Shown here one piece after another: positions 47,217 through 54,260 of a DNA stretch of 64,000 nt. The stretch comes from Cytophagaceae bacterium (GTDB taxonomy: Bacteria; Bacteroidota; Bacteroidia; Cytophagales; Spirosomataceae): positions 55,860 through 119,859 of the forward strand of contig JAIXWL010000011.1 of the NCBI GenBank assembly GCA_027491315.1, written 5' to 3'. Made by a program: the position numbers and the translations under genes. A model generated the notes under the pieces. The model had not been told where the DNA came from, made no database searches, and saw only the letters and a list, made by a program, of their open reading frames with translations. Every line of letters begins with the position of its first letter. Position 1 is the first letter of the stretch.

Positions 47217-49589
47217 TCATAACGCTTTCCCTCTCAACCTTAAGGAATTCGAAATCACGGACACGGAGCTGAAGCTCATGGCGAGGGCGGCGAGCATGGG
47301 GGATAAAAGTGTACCAAAGAAAGGATATAAGATACCTGCCGCAATGGGAATGCCTAATACGTTGTATCCCAAGGCAAAAAACAAATTCTCCTTAATGTTA
47401 CGGATGACCATTTGGCTTAATTTTCTAGCCTTAGCAATATCCCGTAAATCTCCTTTAATGAGGGTTATCTCCGCACTTTCTATGGCCACGTCAGTTCCTG
47501 TTCCCATAGCTATTCCAATATCCGCCTTAGATAGGGCAGGTGCATCATTAATGCCATCTCCTGCCATAGCTACTTTTTTACCTTCGGCTTGCAAACGAAC
47601 AATTTCATCCAGTTTCGACTGAGGCAACATCTGTGCTTTCCAAGCGTCTAATCCCAGTTTTTTACCCACCAAATCAGCCGTTTCTTGATTATCCCCTGTC
47701 AGCAGAATCACTTGTAAACCTTCGGATTGTAGGTCTTGAATAGCTTGCTGGCTGGATTCTTTGATTTTATCGCTAATAACCAAAGCCACTTGAGCTTCTT
47801 TTTCATCCGCAAAATAAGAAATCGTTTTACCGAGTTTTTGCTCCGCAATCACCTGCTTGAACAAATCCACTGGAATATTGATACGGCGCTCCTCTAGCAA
47901 TTTTTGATTTCCTATGACGTAGGTTTTCCCTGCAATTTGCCCCAATACCCCTTTACCCAATAAGGCTTCAAAATGATCGACTTTGATGGCCGTAATTCCC
48001 AAATTCTTAGCAAAATTGACACTAGCTTTAGCCAAAGGATGCTCACTCAGCGAATTCAGTGATACTATTTTTTGCCAAACATCCCTCTCGATTACCTCCT
48101 CTGAACTGACCAACATTTTTTCCAGTGAAGGCTTGCCCTCAGTAACGGTTCCTGTTTTATCGATTATAACCACATTGACTTCGGCTAATTTTTCCAAAGC
48201 TTCGGCATTTTTAATCAATATACCATGTTGAGCACCCTTCCCTACTCCTACCATCACCGACATCGGTGTGGCTAAGCCAAGGGCACATGGACAAGCGATG
48301 ATGAGCACCGCAATGGCATTCACAAAGGCAAAAGTGTATGCATTTTCGTCGGCCAACAATGCCCAAGCCATGAAGGTTAAAAGCGAGGAAAGCACAACAG
48401 CGGGTACAAAATAGGAAGAAATGGTATCGGCCATTTTTTGAATGGGCGCTTTAGAACTACTTGCTCGGTGTACCAATTCAATAATTTGAGATAATAAAGT
48501 ATCTGCCCCAATTTTATCTGTTTGAAGTACAAAACTCGTATTTCCATTAATGGAACCTGCCCTCACGATATCTCCAGCTTGTTTATCCACAGGAATAGGC
48601 TCCCCGCTAATCATGGATTCGTCAATGGAGGCATGACCATCCTGAATATGTCCATCTACAGGAATTTTCTCACCAGGCTTCACGCGGATTAAATCTTGAA
48701 CTTGGATTTGATCAATCGAAACGATAACTTCTTTGCCATCCTTAATCAATGTCGCCTCATTGGGTACTAGTTTCAATAATTCTCGGATAGCTGCATTAGT
48801 CTTACCATGAGCTCTAGCTTCAAGTACCTGACCTAATAAAACCAAGGTTAAAATCACAGTAGCTGCTTCAAAATACACATAAACAGTACCATGATGCGAA
48901 TGAAATTGATGGGGGAAAATGGATGGAAAAAACAGAGCAATGAGCGAAAACAACCAAGCAGCGCCAGCGCCAATGCCTATTAAGGTAAACATATTGAAAT
49001 GCCGACTAATCAATGATTGCCAAGCCCGTTCAAAAAACATCCAAGTAGCATAAAATACGACAGGGATAGATAAGGCAAGCTCCACCCAATTCCAGGTATT
49101 CATGGAGGCCCATTGAAATAAAGGGTTTCCAGGAATCATATCCGTCATGGAAATAACAAAAATGGGTAAGGTAAATGCAATGGCAATTTTTAATTTAAAT
49201 AATAAGTTCTGATAGGTACTATTTTCATCTTCGATACCAGTTGCTTGAGCGACCAAATCCATGCCACAAATAGGGCAAGATCCAGGTTTAGCATAGGTTT
49301 TATCTCCCTCACAATGCATGGGACAATAATATAAAGCCCCTTGAATGGCTACGGGTTTTGGTTTGGCCAACAAAGTTTGGGGATTTTGACCAATGTGGTA
49401 ATTTCCCCCGCTAGCTTGCAAAGCCTTTTCAAAAACGTCGGTGGAAATATGATGTTCCATCTCAATGATGGCTTCGGCTTTTTCCAAATCAACGGTAGCT
49501 TTGGCCCCTTCTACGGAGTTTAAGGCTTTTTCAACGTGACTTCGGCAGCCTTGGCAACTCATGCCAGTTATAGGGTAGGTATGTTTCAT
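47217..49589 (-). CDS. copA: Copper-translocating P-type ATPase
   Basis: A 790-residue P1B-type ATPase. The ATG at 49589 is chosen because the longer ORF to 49679 merely translates the AATGTAG repeats. Domains: HMA with GMSCQGC (about residues 5-70), a heavy-metal-binding YHS-like segment (YCPMHC, CPICGMD), eight transmembrane helices with the CPC motif (IACPCALGLATP), the phosphorylation motif DKTGTVTEG and the hinge GDGINDAPA. The CPC plus GMxCxxC pattern indicates Cu(I) export from the cytoplasm to the periplasm or outside. Repeats border it on both sides. Confidence 0.94.
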   Translation of the reverse strand: MKHTYPITGMSCQGCRSHVEKALNSVEGAKATVDLEKAEAIIEMEHHISTDVFEKALQASGGNYHIGQNPQTLLAKPKPVAIQGALYYCPMHCEGDKTYAKPGSCPICGMDLVAQATGIEDENSTYQNLLFKLKIAIAFTLPIFVISMTDMIPGNPLFQWASMNTWNWVELALSIPVVFYATWMFFERAWQSLISRHFNMFTLIGIGAGAAWLFSLIALFFPSIFPHQFHSHHGTVYVYFEAATVILTLVLLGQVLEARAHGKTNAAIRELLKLVPNEATLIKDGKEVIVSIDQIQVQDLIRVKPGEKIPVDGHIQDGHASIDESMISGEPIPVDKQAGDIVRAGSINGNTSFVLQTDKIGADTLLSQIIELVHRASSSKAPIQKMADTISSYFVPAVVLSSLLTFMAWALLADENAYTFAFVNAIAVLIIACPCALGLATPMSVMVGVGKGAQHGILIKNAEALEKLAEVNVVIIDKTGTVTEGKPSLEKMLVSSEEVIERDVWQKIVSLNSLSEHPLAKASVNFAKNLGITAIKVDHFEALLGKGVLGQIAGKTYVIGNQKLLEERRINIPVDLFKQVIAEQKLGKTISYFADEKEAQVALVISDKIKESSQQAIQDLQSEGLQVILLTGDNQETADLVGKKLGLDAWKAQMLPQSKLDEIVRLQAEGKKVAMAGDGINDAPALSKADIGIAMGTGTDVAIESAEITLIKGDLRDIAKARKLSQMVIRNIKENLFFALGYNVLGIPIAAGILYPFFGTLLSPMLAALAMSFSSVSVISNSLRLRGKAL

Positions 49590-49592
49590 TTC

Positions 49593-49638
49593 AATGTAGA
49601 AAGAGGAATGTAGAATGTAGAATGTAGAATGTAGAATT
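49593..49638. repeat. AATGTAG minisatellite upstream of copA
   Basis: About five units of GTAGAAT and variants lie directly before the copA start, in inverted orientation to the copies downstream of the gene. They occupy the expected leader region, so they may affect copA transcription or its RNA. Confidence 0.8.
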
Positions 49639-49725
49639 GTCGACTTTATCCTGTAAAACAAATATTTAAGGGGAAGCATTCAAATATAAGCAAGTATTTT
49701 GCTCTTGAATGATAAATTTTAATAA

Positions 49726-49847
49726 GCTCCGTTTCTATCTTTTGTTGGGATTAACCTCTGAATGTAGAATGTAGAATTTTAGATCTGAAGGCTATTCCTT
49801 AAGCTTGAGCTAAAGGGAATGAACGAAGCGGGAATCGAGTCGAGCGC
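49726..49847 (+). repeat. Direct repeat copy 1
   Basis: It reads GCTCCGTTTCTATC onwards and ends GAATCGAGTCGAGCGC. Copy 2 at 50297-50425 is about 90 percent similar by eye, with small insertions. It carries AATGTAG units in its middle. Confidence 0.75.
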
Positions 49848-49890
49848 AAACTGGCTATTAGACATGACACTTCAAAGAATAACTTTTGAT

Positions 49891-49991
49891 GTTGGCTTCG
49901 AGAGCCTCAGCCAACTGTAAAATTCTGTGGTAAGACACAACTACTCTTTTTAAAACAAGTTGATGAGTTGGCTGAGGTTCTCGAAGCCAAC
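49891..49991. repeat. Large 26-bp hairpin
   Basis: Arms 49891-49916 and 49966-49991 are complementary with one mismatch (GTTGGCTTCGAG... and its complement), separated by 49 bases. Outside, GACATGAC (49861-49868) also pairs with GTCATGTC (50037-50044). Confidence 0.85.
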
Positions 49992-50016
49992 TATTGCCAT
50001 TGGAATTGCATGTGCT

Positions 50017-50047
50017 ATTCGACATGTTCCGCAGGGTCATGTCGAAT
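50017..50047. repeat. Perfect 10-bp hairpin
   Basis: ATTCGACATG (50017-50026) pairs with CATGTCGAAT (50038-50047) around an 11-base loop. Confidence 0.75.
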
Positions 50048-50296
50048 GATAGATTATTGGAATTTGTAATTCCATTCTATTTTGAAGGCCTCAAACAAAT
50101 ACTAAATTATCGCTAATCTCAAGGTATTTCTTTTTTTGGAGAAAAAAAGAAACAAAAAAACTTGAAACAAATCGGTTAATCCTAAGACGAATTCCGCTTT
50201 CGCGGAACCGATGCTCACTTCGCATACGGCCCTAATTTTTGACTCTTGGCTATTCCCTTTGCACTGTGTCAAAAATGCGCCTACCGCTTCGCTCAT

Positions 50297-50425
50297 GCTC
50301 CGTTCTCATCTTTCGTTGGGATTAACCTCTGAATGTAGAATGATGAATGTAGAATTTTAGATCAGAAGGCTATTCCTTAAGCTTGAGCTAAAGGGAATGA
50401 ACGAAGCGGGAATCGAGTCGAACGC
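50297..50425 (+). repeat. Direct repeat copy 2
   Basis: It begins GCTCCGTTCTCATC and ends near GAATCGAGTCGAACGC. It parallels 49726-49847 and lies immediately left of the first 17-bp att-like copy. Confidence 0.75.
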
Positions 50426-50433
50426 GACCCCGG

Positions 50434-50450
50434 CACATCTAACGTTTAGG
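50434..50450 (+). repeat. Outer copy of the 17-bp tRNA-derived repeat
   Basis: CACATCTAACGTTTAGG equals 50503-50519, the anticodon and variable region of the tRNA-Arg(CCT) fragment. Outside this core the flanks differ. It may be an old attachment-site remnant. Confidence 0.55.
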
Positions 50451-50480
50451 TTCACCTTTGTTTGAGAGAGATACTCGTAG

Positions 50481-50539
50481 TGGCCCCAGCGGGAATCGAA
50501 CCCACATCTAACGTTTAGGAAACGTCTACTCCTTAACCA
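50481..50539 (-). pseudogene. 3' fragment of tRNA-Arg(CCT)
   Basis: The reverse strand gives the anticodon arm (loop TTCCTAA, anticodon CCT), the variable loop, the T arm (GTGGG TTCGATT CCCGC) and the 3' acceptor TGGGGCC with discriminator A. The matching 5' acceptor (GGCCCCA) and the 5' side of the D arm are missing; foreign AT-rich sequence replaces them. It cannot form a working tRNA and is best read as the displaced end of an integration site. Confidence 0.8.
50503..50519 (+). repeat. Inner copy of the 17-bp tRNA-derived repeat (candidate att core)
   Basis: Identical to 50434-50450 and lying within the anticodon/variable region of the tRNA fragment, the place where many tyrosine recombinases cut. 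Confidence 0.55.
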
Positions 50540-50644
50540 ACGATTTTTTATGTCTTTTTGACCTTAAAACCACGTTTAGTGTGTAGTAGGTGTGTAGTAA
50601 ATCAATATTTTGCTACACACGGTGCTACACAAATATTGCCTACT

Positions 50645-50659
50645 AAAAGGAATATTCCC
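50645..50659. repeat. 15-bp repeat with palindromic core, copy 1
   Basis: AAAAGGAATATTCCC with palindrome GGAATATTCC. An identical copy is at 57092-57106. It lies just upstream of the promoter of the first element gene and could be a binding site for an element protein. Confidence 0.5.
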
Positions 50660-50687
50660 AAAAGTTTGAAAAATAATTGATAAATAA

Positions 50688-50720
50688 TTTGGTAGTACAA
50701 AACAAAAGTCCTTACCTTTG
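50688..50720 (+). promoter_or_regulatory. Bacteroidota promoter of the first element gene
   Basis: TTTG (50688-50691), 21 bp, then TACCTTTG (50713-50720) fits the -33/-7 consensus closely. The predicted start of transcription leaves a leader of about 15 bases before the ATG. Confidence 0.75.
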
Positions 50721-50740
50721 CATTGTTAATATAATAACAC

Positions 50741-51484
50741 ATGGCAAATTCAAACAGTGACATACTAAAAGGAGACAAATTCAACCCACAAGTTGATGAT
50801 TATTCATTGTTCATTGAATCAATGAAAGACCAAAAGATGAAATTTTCTGGATTGAAAATTCTTGATAAGAAGGTGTTTGATAAAATGGGTAGAGAAGATT
50901 TTGGTCAGTGGCTAAAAAGTACACCAGAGGATTTTGATGGCTTCAAGGAAGAATTTGAATTGATTGAGAAACAAATATCAAAGCAATATGAGATTGTAAA
51001 TAACTTATACACTTCTAAGAATAATTTAGTTAGTACAGTAGGTAAAGGAAGGTCACTAAAAGAAATGATTCATGAATTTGAATTAGCTCTAATTCCCTTA
51101 AGAAAATTGAGTTTAGTATTAAACCCATTGAAAACATCTAGTACAACAATTCACCCAAGAACTAAAATCACCTACGCAGTGATAAAAGCATACTGGATAA
51201 GTTCCGATGGAGAAATGAAAAGAAGTGTAAATAGGAATGTTGGTTTACAAGATTGGAAAATTGCGGAGCTTGTAGCAAAAGTTTTCTCAACATTTGGATT
51301 TAAGTCTTATGTACCTGCATTTCAAATGGAAAATGGGGCATTGGTTGATATGGTCATCAGTAAGGGAGATAACTCCTGGATTGTCGAAATTAAGGAAAAT
51401 TTGAAAGATGATTTCATCAATACCTTTGTATCATTGGAGTTGTGGAAGTTGTATAAAGAGGAGTATAAACAAGAATTTGAGTAA
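50741..51484 (+). CDS. PD-(D/E)xK-like protein of unknown function
   Basis: A 247-residue soluble protein with no overall family I recognise. Residues about 60-125 look helical and coiled-coil-like. The C-terminal part (about 180-235) shows the pattern of a restriction-endonuclease-like core: a helix, then ALVDMVISKG, then WIVEIKEN, giving D ... ExK with suitable spacing. Such domains occur in nucleases and in defence or repair proteins; I infer nuclease activity only weakly. It has its own strong promoter and is the first gene of the element. It is not closely linked to the next gene (gap about 100 bp). Confidence 0.6.
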   Translation: MANSNSDILKGDKFNPQVDDYSLFIESMKDQKMKFSGLKILDKKVFDKMGREDFGQWLKSTPEDFDGFKEEFELIEKQISKQYEIVNNLYTSKNNLVSTVGKGRSLKEMIHEFELALIPLRKLSLVLNPLKTSSTTIHPRTKITYAVIKAYWISSDGEMKRSVNRNVGLQDWKIAELVAKVFSTFGFKSYVPAFQMENGALVDMVISKGDNSWIVEIKENLKDDFINTFVSLELWKLYKEEYKQEFE

Positions 51485-51586
51485 ATATTTTTTAACCGAT
51501 TTAGAAAAGAAAAGGCACTAGCTTTTTTTTTGCCCTAAATTATGGTGGTACAAATTAAATGTACAACCAGTAAACAAAAGACCGAT

Positions 51587-52147
51587 ATGGCAACAAAAAC
51601 GACAAGAGCTGCAAATGCTCAAAGAAGAGCAACGAAGGCTCAAAAAAGAAAAGCTAATGCGAAACAAACTAAAGCGAAAGCAGCGGTTACAAATGCAAAG
51701 GCGTCAGTAAACAATTTTTCAAACCCTAAAACAAGCAAAATGGGACAAACAAACACAATCGGAGTAATGGTGCAGGTAAAAACCAAATCCGGATTAGACA
51801 ATTTTATTGCCTTTGAAACAGACAATGAGGAATTTTTACCAATCTATAATGTGGTTAGCAAACGTGAGCATTTGGAGATTTTGCATCACATCTGGGGAGC
51901 CGAGATTGTACTTAGTATGGAAAAGCAATTAACTCCCAACCATGAATTTTCGATGATGGTCTTAAATTATTTGTGCACTACAAAGCACCGTCAGTGCATC
52001 GCAAATAATGATGGAGCATCATTTGGAGTTGTCATTGATTTAGATGAAACAAAAAGTCTGGCTGCTGTTGAATTGTTTGAATACGAAGAATGGCAGAGCA
52101 TTTTAGAAATGAAATCTAAAAAAGGTGTGACGAAATTTTATAATTAA
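51587..52147 (+). CDS. Basic Lys/Ala-tailed element protein
   Basis: The first about 50 residues (MATKTTRAANAQRRATKAQKR onwards) are rich in Lys, Ala, Thr and Arg, like a histone H1 tail, and should bind nucleic acid. The remaining about 135 residues form an ordered domain (VMVQVKTKSGLDNFIAF, HLEILHHIWGAEIVLSM) that I do not recognise. The ATG at 51587 is preferred because MATKTTR opens the tail; the ATG at 51542 adds 15 residues and remains possible. It sits before the ParB-like gene and may help organise the element's DNA. Confidence 0.55.
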   Translation: MATKTTRAANAQRRATKAQKRKANAKQTKAKAAVTNAKASVNNFSNPKTSKMGQTNTIGVMVQVKTKSGLDNFIAFETDNEEFLPIYNVVSKREHLEILHHIWGAEIVLSMEKQLTPNHEFSMMVLNYLCTTKHRQCIANNDGASFGVVIDLDETKSLAAVELFEYEEWQSILEMKSKKGVTKFYN

Positions 52148-52152
52148 AAAAT

Positions 52153-52251
52153 ATGAAAGCAAAAATCAGAAGTCCAGTAAAGAATTTGTTTGGCACAAGG
52201 TGCTGCGAAACAAAAATGGGTGTCGTTGCTGTAACAACTAACACCCAGTAA
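52153..52251 (+). CDS. Putative 32-residue peptide with CC motif
   Basis: A short ORF (MKAKIRSPVKNLFGTRCC then ETKMGVV...) five bases after the basic protein and 30 bases before the ParB-like gene. The N-terminus is basic and a Cys pair is central. It overlaps a strong hairpin (52217-52247), so the DNA might instead be a regulatory RNA. I do not know any family for it. Confidence 0.4.
   Translation: MKAKIRSPVKNLFGTRCCETKMGVVAVTTNTQ
52217..52247 (+). other. Strong hairpin before the ParB-like gene
   Basis: TGGGTGT pairs with ACACCCA and an inner GTTG/CAAC pairs too. There is no T run, so it is more a transcript-stability or translation-control structure than a terminator. Confidence 0.55.
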
Positions 52252-52281
52252 AAAATTATCAAACTTTCAAAAGACAATTTT

Positions 52282-53811
52282 ATGTCCAAAATTACAAGAA
52301 ATGCATTGGAATTAAAAGAATTGATTCCAAGCGAATTACTATCAGTTTACGAGATTGAAACGTCATCACTCTTAGATGATATTAAGGAAAATGGGTTGTT
52401 GACACCCATCTCACTTTCAAAAGGCGGAATCCCTCTTGATGGTTATCGTTGCCTATTTGCAGCGATTGAATTAGGTATTGAGGAAGTACCTTTTCGAATG
52501 ACAGATTTGGATGCAACTGCTGCAAATAGAGTTGTCTTAAATCTGAAGCGAGATAAGACCTGGAATGATAGAAGAAATGAGTTAGTCATTTCATTTCAAA
52601 CGTTTGGAAAAAAACAAGGCACAAAGGATGCTGCAGGATATGACAGATATGCAGCCATTGCAAAGCGTGTACACTTTAGATACAAGGATGCTAAAACACT
52701 TCGATTGGTTGAAGAAATCTTATCAAAAGATTACGGGGAATTTCCATTATCAAAGTGGTTGCTTGAACATAATTCAGATGTAAAGTCTGTAAAAGGGGTT
52801 CTTGATTCGATTGAGAAAAATGAGTTTCCTGAAATCATGAACCAAGTACTGGAAATGAAAATTTCACCTAAAGAAGCTATGAAAAAAGTAGAAGCTGAAG
52901 GGAGATTTGAGAAGTTAAAACCTAAAGCGTTTAAGTTGCCAACTGCTACAAGTGAAAGTATCTTTATTCACGAGGGGGAAGAAGAAGAAATGATGGTCCA
53001 GCTTGAAAAGGAAAAAGTTAAAGTATATTTCTACGAACCTGATGCGTGTACTTTTTCTCAAGTGGACGAGAAAGGTAAAAAACTTCCTACTGATAAAACA
53101 CTAGATGTGTATGCATTAAAGGCTGCATTAAGAATTAAACCTTATACAGAAAAGCGTGCCAATACCTTCACAAGTTACTTTATTAGCGTAAAAGAGGTGT
53201 ATGTCAATGGTCTTGCTCAAAAATTGCCAACAAAAGTTATTGCGGCCATTGAAAAGGAAACAGGGTTGGTGTATAAACAGACATTGTTTTGTCCCAATTC
53301 AGATTCATTGACAAATGTAAAAGCCGGTAATAATTTGCCAGATGCGATTACTCAGTTGTTGTGGTTTGTAAAATGGGAAAAGGATAGAGTTAATACTAAT
53401 CTTTTCCCAATTGAAAGTGTAAATGGGGAAGGATTAGATTCCGATTTGTATCGTCAATGTTCTAATTACATCAACAATCAGAGCCTTCCTGATTTAATTG
53501 TCAATTATAAGGATAAGGGTACAATTGCTGATGCCGCTTCGATTATTCCAATTTTTCTTACTACACAAGAAAACGATTTGGTTGTCGATTTATCTATGAA
53601 AGGTGACACAGCTTCTGCAGCGACAATTATGAACAGAAAATTCATCGGTTATTCTGATAAGAGGAAATTAGTTGAAACGGCAAGTAAAAAGGTAACTGCT
53701 GCCATGAGTGAATACAGTCAAGAAATGACCACCATGTTGTTTGGGAATAAGGCTTTGCGAACAACAATTAGTAAGAGTCTATCCAAAAAAAACGAATCTA
53801 GTTTAGTTTAA
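52282..53811 (+). CDS. ParB-like nuclease/partition-domain protein
   Basis: A 509-residue protein whose N-terminal region (about 8-75) has the ParB/Srx fold pattern: LLDDIKENGLLTPISLSKGG then LDGYRCLFAAIELGIEEVP. A helical part with RYKDAKTLRLVEEIL follows and could bind DNA. The C-terminal about 300 residues are not recognised. ParB-family proteins bind parS sites and load onto DNA with CTP. No parA neighbour is present, so a simple segregation role is not supported. The name ParB-like refers to the N-terminal domain only. Confidence 0.7.
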   Translation: MSKITRNALELKELIPSELLSVYEIETSSLLDDIKENGLLTPISLSKGGIPLDGYRCLFAAIELGIEEVPFRMTDLDATAANRVVLNLKRDKTWNDRRNELVISFQTFGKKQGTKDAAGYDRYAAIAKRVHFRYKDAKTLRLVEEILSKDYGEFPLSKWLLEHNSDVKSVKGVLDSIEKNEFPEIMNQVLEMKISPKEAMKKVEAEGRFEKLKPKAFKLPTATSESIFIHEGEEEEMMVQLEKEKVKVYFYEPDACTFSQVDEKGKKLPTDKTLDVYALKAALRIKPYTEKRANTFTSYFISVKEVYVNGLAQKLPTKVIAAIEKETGLVYKQTLFCPNSDSLTNVKAGNNLPDAITQLLWFVKWEKDRVNTNLFPIESVNGEGLDSDLYRQCSNYINNQSLPDLIVNYKDKGTIADAASIIPIFLTTQENDLVVDLSMKGDTASAATIMNRKFIGYSDKRKLVETASKKVTAAMSEYSQEMTTMLFGNKALRTTISKSLSKKNESSLV

Positions 53812-53823
53812 TCAATTAACCCT

Positions 53824-53849
53824 TGCGGTGGTGGTTAACCGCATTTTTT
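53824..53849 (+). terminator. Terminator after the ParB-like gene
   Basis: TGCGGT pairs with ACCGCA around an 8-base loop and is followed by six T. Confidence 0.85.
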
Positions 53850-53893
53850 ACAATCTAGCGCCAGTTAGTACATTTTGCTGTTAAATTAGCCAA

Positions 53894-54256
53894 GTGTGCT
53901 GCAAGATTCAAACGACAGTGAATAACTACAGCAAACATATTATTACCGTTGACACAAGACAAACGACACTTGTGTTAAGTGAATTGTTTGATGACAATTT
54001 AAGGGAAGTTCCATTGGAAAAACTGAAGCTACCAAAAACATTGCCAACATTCAAGTTGAGGGAAATAATTGATATTGCTGATAAAATTGAAACAGGTTTG
54101 TTGAACGAGCCACTGCTAGTAAATGAGGATTTGATGATTGTAAAAGGATTAAAAAGGTACTACGCATTAAAGCGATTAGGTAAAACTCGTGTTAAAGTAT
54201 GCGTAGGCTGCAACGAATTTCAAAACAAAAACAACTCATTTTCAATAAGAAAATAA
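53894..54256 (+). CDS. Small ParB/Srx-fold protein
   Basis: A 120-residue ORF starting with GTG (53894 or 53918; no ATG before residue 80). The C-terminal half (about 60-107) reads like a ParB N-terminal domain: IETGLLNEPLLVNEDLMIVK then GLKRYYALKRLGKTRVKVCV. It is the second ParB-fold protein in two kilobases and lies directly before the integrase (4 bp gap), so the two are probably co-expressed. It could regulate the integrase or act with it. Confidence 0.6.
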   Translation: MCCKIQTTVNNYSKHIITVDTRQTTLVLSELFDDNLREVPLEKLKLPKTLPTFKLREIIDIADKIETGLLNEPLLVNEDLMIVKGLKRYYALKRLGKTRVKVCVGCNEFQNKNNSFSIRK

Positions 54257-54260
54257 TCAC

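Larger units (their letters stand above)
49590..50480. other. Gene-free repeat-rich region before the element
   Basis: I find no convincing coding sequence. Short ORFs here overlap repeats and lack domains. The content is repeat DNA: minisatellite, a roughly 120-bp direct repeat (49726-49847, 50297-50425), a 26-bp hairpin, a 10-bp hairpin and a small palindrome (TTCCGC/GCGGAA near 50191). Confidence 0.6.

Noticed and set aside
49590..49679. N-terminal extension of copA
   Set aside because: It only translates the AATGTAG repeats (ILHSTFYILHS) and precedes the HMA domain start; the ATG at 49589 is a better start.
49858..50296. Short minus-strand ORFs near the repeat region
   Set aside because: They run through hairpin arms and repeats and show no domain.
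50430..50480. A second tRNA at the outer 17-bp repeat
   Set aside because: Only the anticodon core matches; there is no T arm or acceptor.
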